7,848 bases of DNA from JANPJV01 sp031425695 (lineage in GTDB: Bacteria; Pseudomonadota; Gammaproteobacteria; Xanthomonadales; SZUA-5). Position 1 is the stretch's first letter; the number at the start of each line of letters is the position of its first letter. The notes beneath the pieces were generated by a model. The model made no database searches. It was given only the letters and a program-made list of their open reading frames with translations, and had not been told where the DNA came from. Positions 5,140 through 7,848 of the stretch are shown one piece after another. The stretch spans positions 1 through 7,848 of the forward strand of contig JANPJV010000037.1 of NCBI GenBank assembly GCA_031425695.1, written 5' to 3'. The position numbers and the translations under genes are program-made.

Positions 5140-7848
5140 TCAGCCCTCAAACCCACTGGCGAAAATGAAATCAAGCCCGATCGGAATGCCGAGAAAGCGC
5201 AAAACCATGACGTCATTCATTCCGGCTCTAGAGACATAATCACCTGCGACGACAATATTGCCGTCGGGCTGTAGCGCCATGGCCTTGGCCGTATCCACCA
5301 CATCAACGATTTGAAAGCCTTCTCTGGCCGTCGTCCCTCTGCCCAAGCCTGCGAAATTTTCGTCAATCGAGCCGTTGGCATTGAAGCGAACAATACCGGC
5401 ATGCGTCGGGGTCGAGCCTACGAACTGATTGCTTTGAACAGAGCCAACCGCAAGGATCTTCCCATCCGCCTGTAGTGCAATATCCCGCAAAACGTCAGTG
5501 GTATGCGATTCGCCAAACTCCGCATAACCGAAGTTTGCTTGCGCCACGCCGTCGACGTCGAAAGTCAAGTCGAGACTGCCATTTGAATTCAATCTGGCAA
5601 CCGCGAAATCGATTCTTCCACCTGCGTCGCTGCCGCTTAATCCGACAATGATTTTGCCGTTGGGTGCCAGACCAATCGCGTTGCCGTTACTGAATTCAAT
5701 AACCGATCTGCCATCCCCGTCAAACGTCGTGTCTGGAGTTCCATTGACATTGTGGCGCAACACAATCGTTCGCGACGACTGATTCATCGCGACGACCACT
5801 ATCTTGCCGTCTGCTTGAACGGCCACGTCAGTGAAACTTCTGCCGTCCGGCACCGACAATTTTCCATCGCCATCAAAGCTAGTGTCGAGCGTGCCGTTTG
5901 CATTGTAACGGGCCAAGAGGACATTGCCGGAAGCGTCCGACCCGGAGACGATTAGCTTTCCGTCTGGCGTGATCGCAAGACCACTGGCCAATTCACTTGA
6001 CGAGCCAAAACCAGTGATGGTCATCCCGCCCGTACCAAAACTTGTATCGAGCGAACCATTCGCGTTGTACCGGACAATGCCAAAATCCTGATTGCCACCG
6101 CTACTCGCACTTCCAGCCCCAACGATTTTGCCATCGGGCTGGATAAGGACATCGAAAAATACGCTGTTGTTGCCGATGGTGGTGCCGCCTACAGCGGTGG
6201 TTACAATGCCATCCCCGTCAAAGCTGGCATCGAGTAAGCCGTTTGCGGTGTAGCGTATAAGTTGTGAGATCGGCAAGGTGGAGCCGGGAACGGAAGTAAA
6301 AGAACCGCCCGCCAACACCACTTTCCCATCTGGCTGAACTGCGACTCCATTTGTTTCGTTGGTTTGCAGCACTTTGGTGGTCATCAAGCCGGCATTGCCA
6401 AAACTTGGGTCAAGATCACCTTCCTGTGATGGGATGCTGCCGGCTTGATTAGTGGTGTAGATCTGTCGCCCGTTGACGGTAATCTCGGCCCGGCGAGCCT
6501 TTCCGGCATTCGCGGCGACGTTGAAATTGACTGTTCCGCTGCCTGTTCCGGCGCTAGTTGTTGTCGCCCATGACACGTTGTCTTGCGCGGTCGCCTGCCA
6601 TGCACAGCCCGATTGGGTAGTAACCGTGACGGTACCCATGCCGGCACCCGCAGGCAGTAGTGTGCTTCTGCTCGGAGTCAGGGCGAAAGTACAGCTGGCT
6701 GGATTGGTGGTGAAAACATACGCAGATCCTGACGCCTTTGGACCGATGAAATCGCTTATTGAGCCGATTACCGCCTGCGAATTACTTAAGTCGGTACTAA
6801 ACCCAAACGCATCGCCAATCTTGGTGTCGGCCGGAAAAATCTTTTGCGCTTCTGTCCAGGAATTTCCTGAGCGCTGAAAGACAAAGGCCGCGCCACCACC
6901 CGTCGGCGTGTTGTTGAAGGATGAGCCGACAATAGCTGTATTATTTTCAATAGCGACGCTTCTGCCGAACAGGGATTGCGGCCGGCCATCGGCCGCAAAC
7001 AGTTTTTGCTGCTGTGTCCAGACATTACCACTACGAACAAATACAAAAGCCGCGCCCGTACCAAAACTCACTCCGGCGGCACTTGGCGCGCCCGCAATCA
7101 AAGTATCCCCGTCGAGTGCAACGCTGTTCGCAAATCCGCCGCCGCTGGGGTTTGACACGACCCGCTGCTGCGCCATCCAGGTGACACCGGTGCGGACAAA
7201 CACTTGCACTGAGCCGTCGTTAGCCAAACCGACAACCGCCGTGTCGCCGTCTATTGCGACTTGATCGCCGAACGCAATTGGGTTTGAACCAGGGATCGGG
7301 CTTAATGTCGCCTGTACGCTCCAAACTCCGCCACTTCTGATCAAAATATCGGCGGTCGGGCTACCGGCAGTGAAAGAGCTGGTAATTATGCTGTCGCCGC
7401 TGATCGAGCATCCACTTCCGTACCCGGAACCGGTGAGTCGTTGTTGTTGAGTCCACGAGGTCCCGGTCCTACTGAAGATATACAGCGATTGGACAAAGGG
7501 AGAGCCAAACGGCACGCCCACGATTGCAGTATCGCCGCTGATATCAACGCATTCGCCGGCGCGACTGCTCGTCCTGACAATGTCGGGCGCCAGTTGCTGC
7601 TGAAAACCCCAACCCCCGTTTGAATCACGGGCAAAGATGAATGCTGTGCCTTCTATACTGGCTGGGTTGCCCGTAAAACTGAAATTCGGTGCGCTAGCAA
7701 TCATCCAATTGCCGTCAATGGCGACATCAGCGCCGAGATCTGCTCTGAAGAGATCCTGTTTTAGATTGACCTTTGTCAACTCTGAAAGCGCCGTCTGTGC
7801 GCGCACGGTTGAATTTATAAAAGAGGTCGCCAGAACAAAAAAAGCGAC
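5140..7848 (-). CDS. Exported two-propeller protein: FG-GAP blades, BACON-like domain, delta-60 repeats (5' end outside window)
   Basis: The frame is open to the right edge. GTG at 7806 is not the true start: the codons before it read VAFFVLATSFINSTVRA|QTA, the hydrophobic core and cleavage site of a signal peptide, so the start lies beyond 7848. Counting from GTG 7806, residues 20-365 hold seven FG-GAP-like blades (for example ANSVALDGDTLIAGAPSAAG, GAAFVFVRSGNVWTQQQKLF). Residues 371-456 are BACON-like (SGCAWQATAQDNVSW, GTVNFNVAANAG, NQAG). Residues 465-870 hold seven delta-60 repeats (LDxSFxGDG about 25-30 residues before AVQPDGKIVVAG). The tail is LDFIFASGFEG and the stop is 5140-5142. The layout suggests two seven-bladed propellers joined by an Ig-like linker, secreted or surface-bound. 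Its base composition looks less GC-rich than the downstream propeller gene, hinting at a different history. Binding partner unknown. Confidence 0.9.
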   Translation of the reverse strand, partial: VAFFVLATSFINSTVRAQTALSELTKVNLKQDLFRADLGADVAIDGNWMIASAPNFSFTGNPASIEGTAFIFARDSNGGWGFQQQLAPDIVRTSSRAGECVDISGDTAIVGVPFGSPFVQSLYIFSRTGTSWTQQQRLTGSGYGSGCSISGDSIITSSFTAGSPTADILIRSGGVWSVQATLSPIPGSNPIAFGDQVAIDGDTAVVGLANDGSVQVFVRTGVTWMAQQRVVSNPSGGGFANSVALDGDTLIAGAPSAAGVSFGTGAAFVFVRSGNVWTQQQKLFAADGRPQSLFGRSVAIENNTAIVGSSFNNTPTGGGAAFVFQRSGNSWTEAQKIFPADTKIGDAFGFSTDLSNSQAVIGSISDFIGPKASGSAYVFTTNPASCTFALTPSRSTLLPAGAGMGTVTVTTQSGCAWQATAQDNVSWATTTSAGTGSGTVNFNVAANAGKARRAEITVNGRQIYTTNQAGSIPSQEGDLDPSFGNAGLMTTKVLQTNETNGVAVQPDGKVVLAGGSFTSVPGSTLPISQLIRYTANGLLDASFDGDGIVTTAVGGTTIGNNSVFFDVLIQPDGKIVGAGSASSGGNQDFGIVRYNANGSLDTSFGTGGMTITGFGSSSELASGLAITPDGKLIVSGSDASGNVLLARYNANGTLDTSFDGDGKLSVPDGRSFTDVAVQADGKIVVVAMNQSSRTIVLRHNVNGTPDTTFDGDGRSVIEFSNGNAIGLAPNGKIIVGLSGSDAGGRIDFAVARLNSNGSLDLTFDVDGVAQANFGYAEFGESHTTDVLRDIALQADGKILAVGSVQSNQFVGSTPTHAGIVRFNANGSIDENFAGLGRGTTAREGFQIVDVVDTAKAMALQPDGNIVVAGDYVSRAGMNDVMVLRFLGIPIGLDFIFASGFEG

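Noticed and set aside
6473..6877. 134-codon open frame on the plus strand inside the large propeller gene
   Set aside because: Antisense shadow of the BACON-like and FG-GAP region; composition follows the opposite strand.

Overview
The window looks like an accessory stretch of a gammaproteobacterial chromosome, most likely from the Xanthomonadales/Lysobacterales (Rhodanobacteraceae-like). Three things point there. Two large secreted proteins end in a phenylalanine/glycine tail of the FADGFE / FASGFE type, which I recall at the ends of many exported proteins in that group. The window also carries relics of the long REP-associated tyrosine transposase family (RAYT; YHCVSRCVRRAFLC...YVDLNPIRA). 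Finally, it has moderately high G+C with a patchwork of short palindromes. The placement rests on recollection of these families, not on a search.

Layout. Positions 1-227 hold no gene I can support, only a short TGTCC-type direct repeat and a strong hairpin. Positions 228-590 (minus) hold a small six-cysteine protein with a good ribosome binding site; a doubtful small secreted ORF lies upstream of it (641-820, minus). Positions 1128-1196 (minus) hold a scrap of the N-terminus of a RAYT. Positions 1358-1878 (plus) hold a type II toxin-antitoxin pair, a LPPERLEEVADFVEF-type antitoxin and a MazF/PemK-like toxin. It carries three frameshifts and looks dead unless these are sequence errors. Positions 1879-2335 have no gene but several repeats, including an 82-bp tandem duplication. 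Positions 2336-2921 (minus) hold the C-terminal part of a RAYT, interrupted by a 49-bp double-hairpin insert.

The right 60 percent is two co-directional minus-strand genes for exported beta-propeller proteins. The downstream one (2920-4662) has seven 67-residue FG-GAP-like repeats with no indels. The upstream one (5140 to beyond the right edge at 7848) has seven FG-GAP-like blades, a BACON-like Ig domain and seven delta-60 repeats. Between them lies a 477-bp spacer with a 167-bp MITE-like element (23-bp perfect terminal inverted repeats) and a second TGTCC-type array. The stop codon of the downstream gene touches the RAYT relic.

Working together: the two propeller proteins share strand, export signals, repeat family and C-terminal tail, so they are probably related surface or secreted proteins. 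The spacer between them argues against one simple transcript. The rest of the window is mostly decayed mobile or selfish DNA (RAYT pieces, palindromes, a MITE, a broken toxin-antitoxin pair). No RNA genes, CRISPR array or intact transposase were seen.
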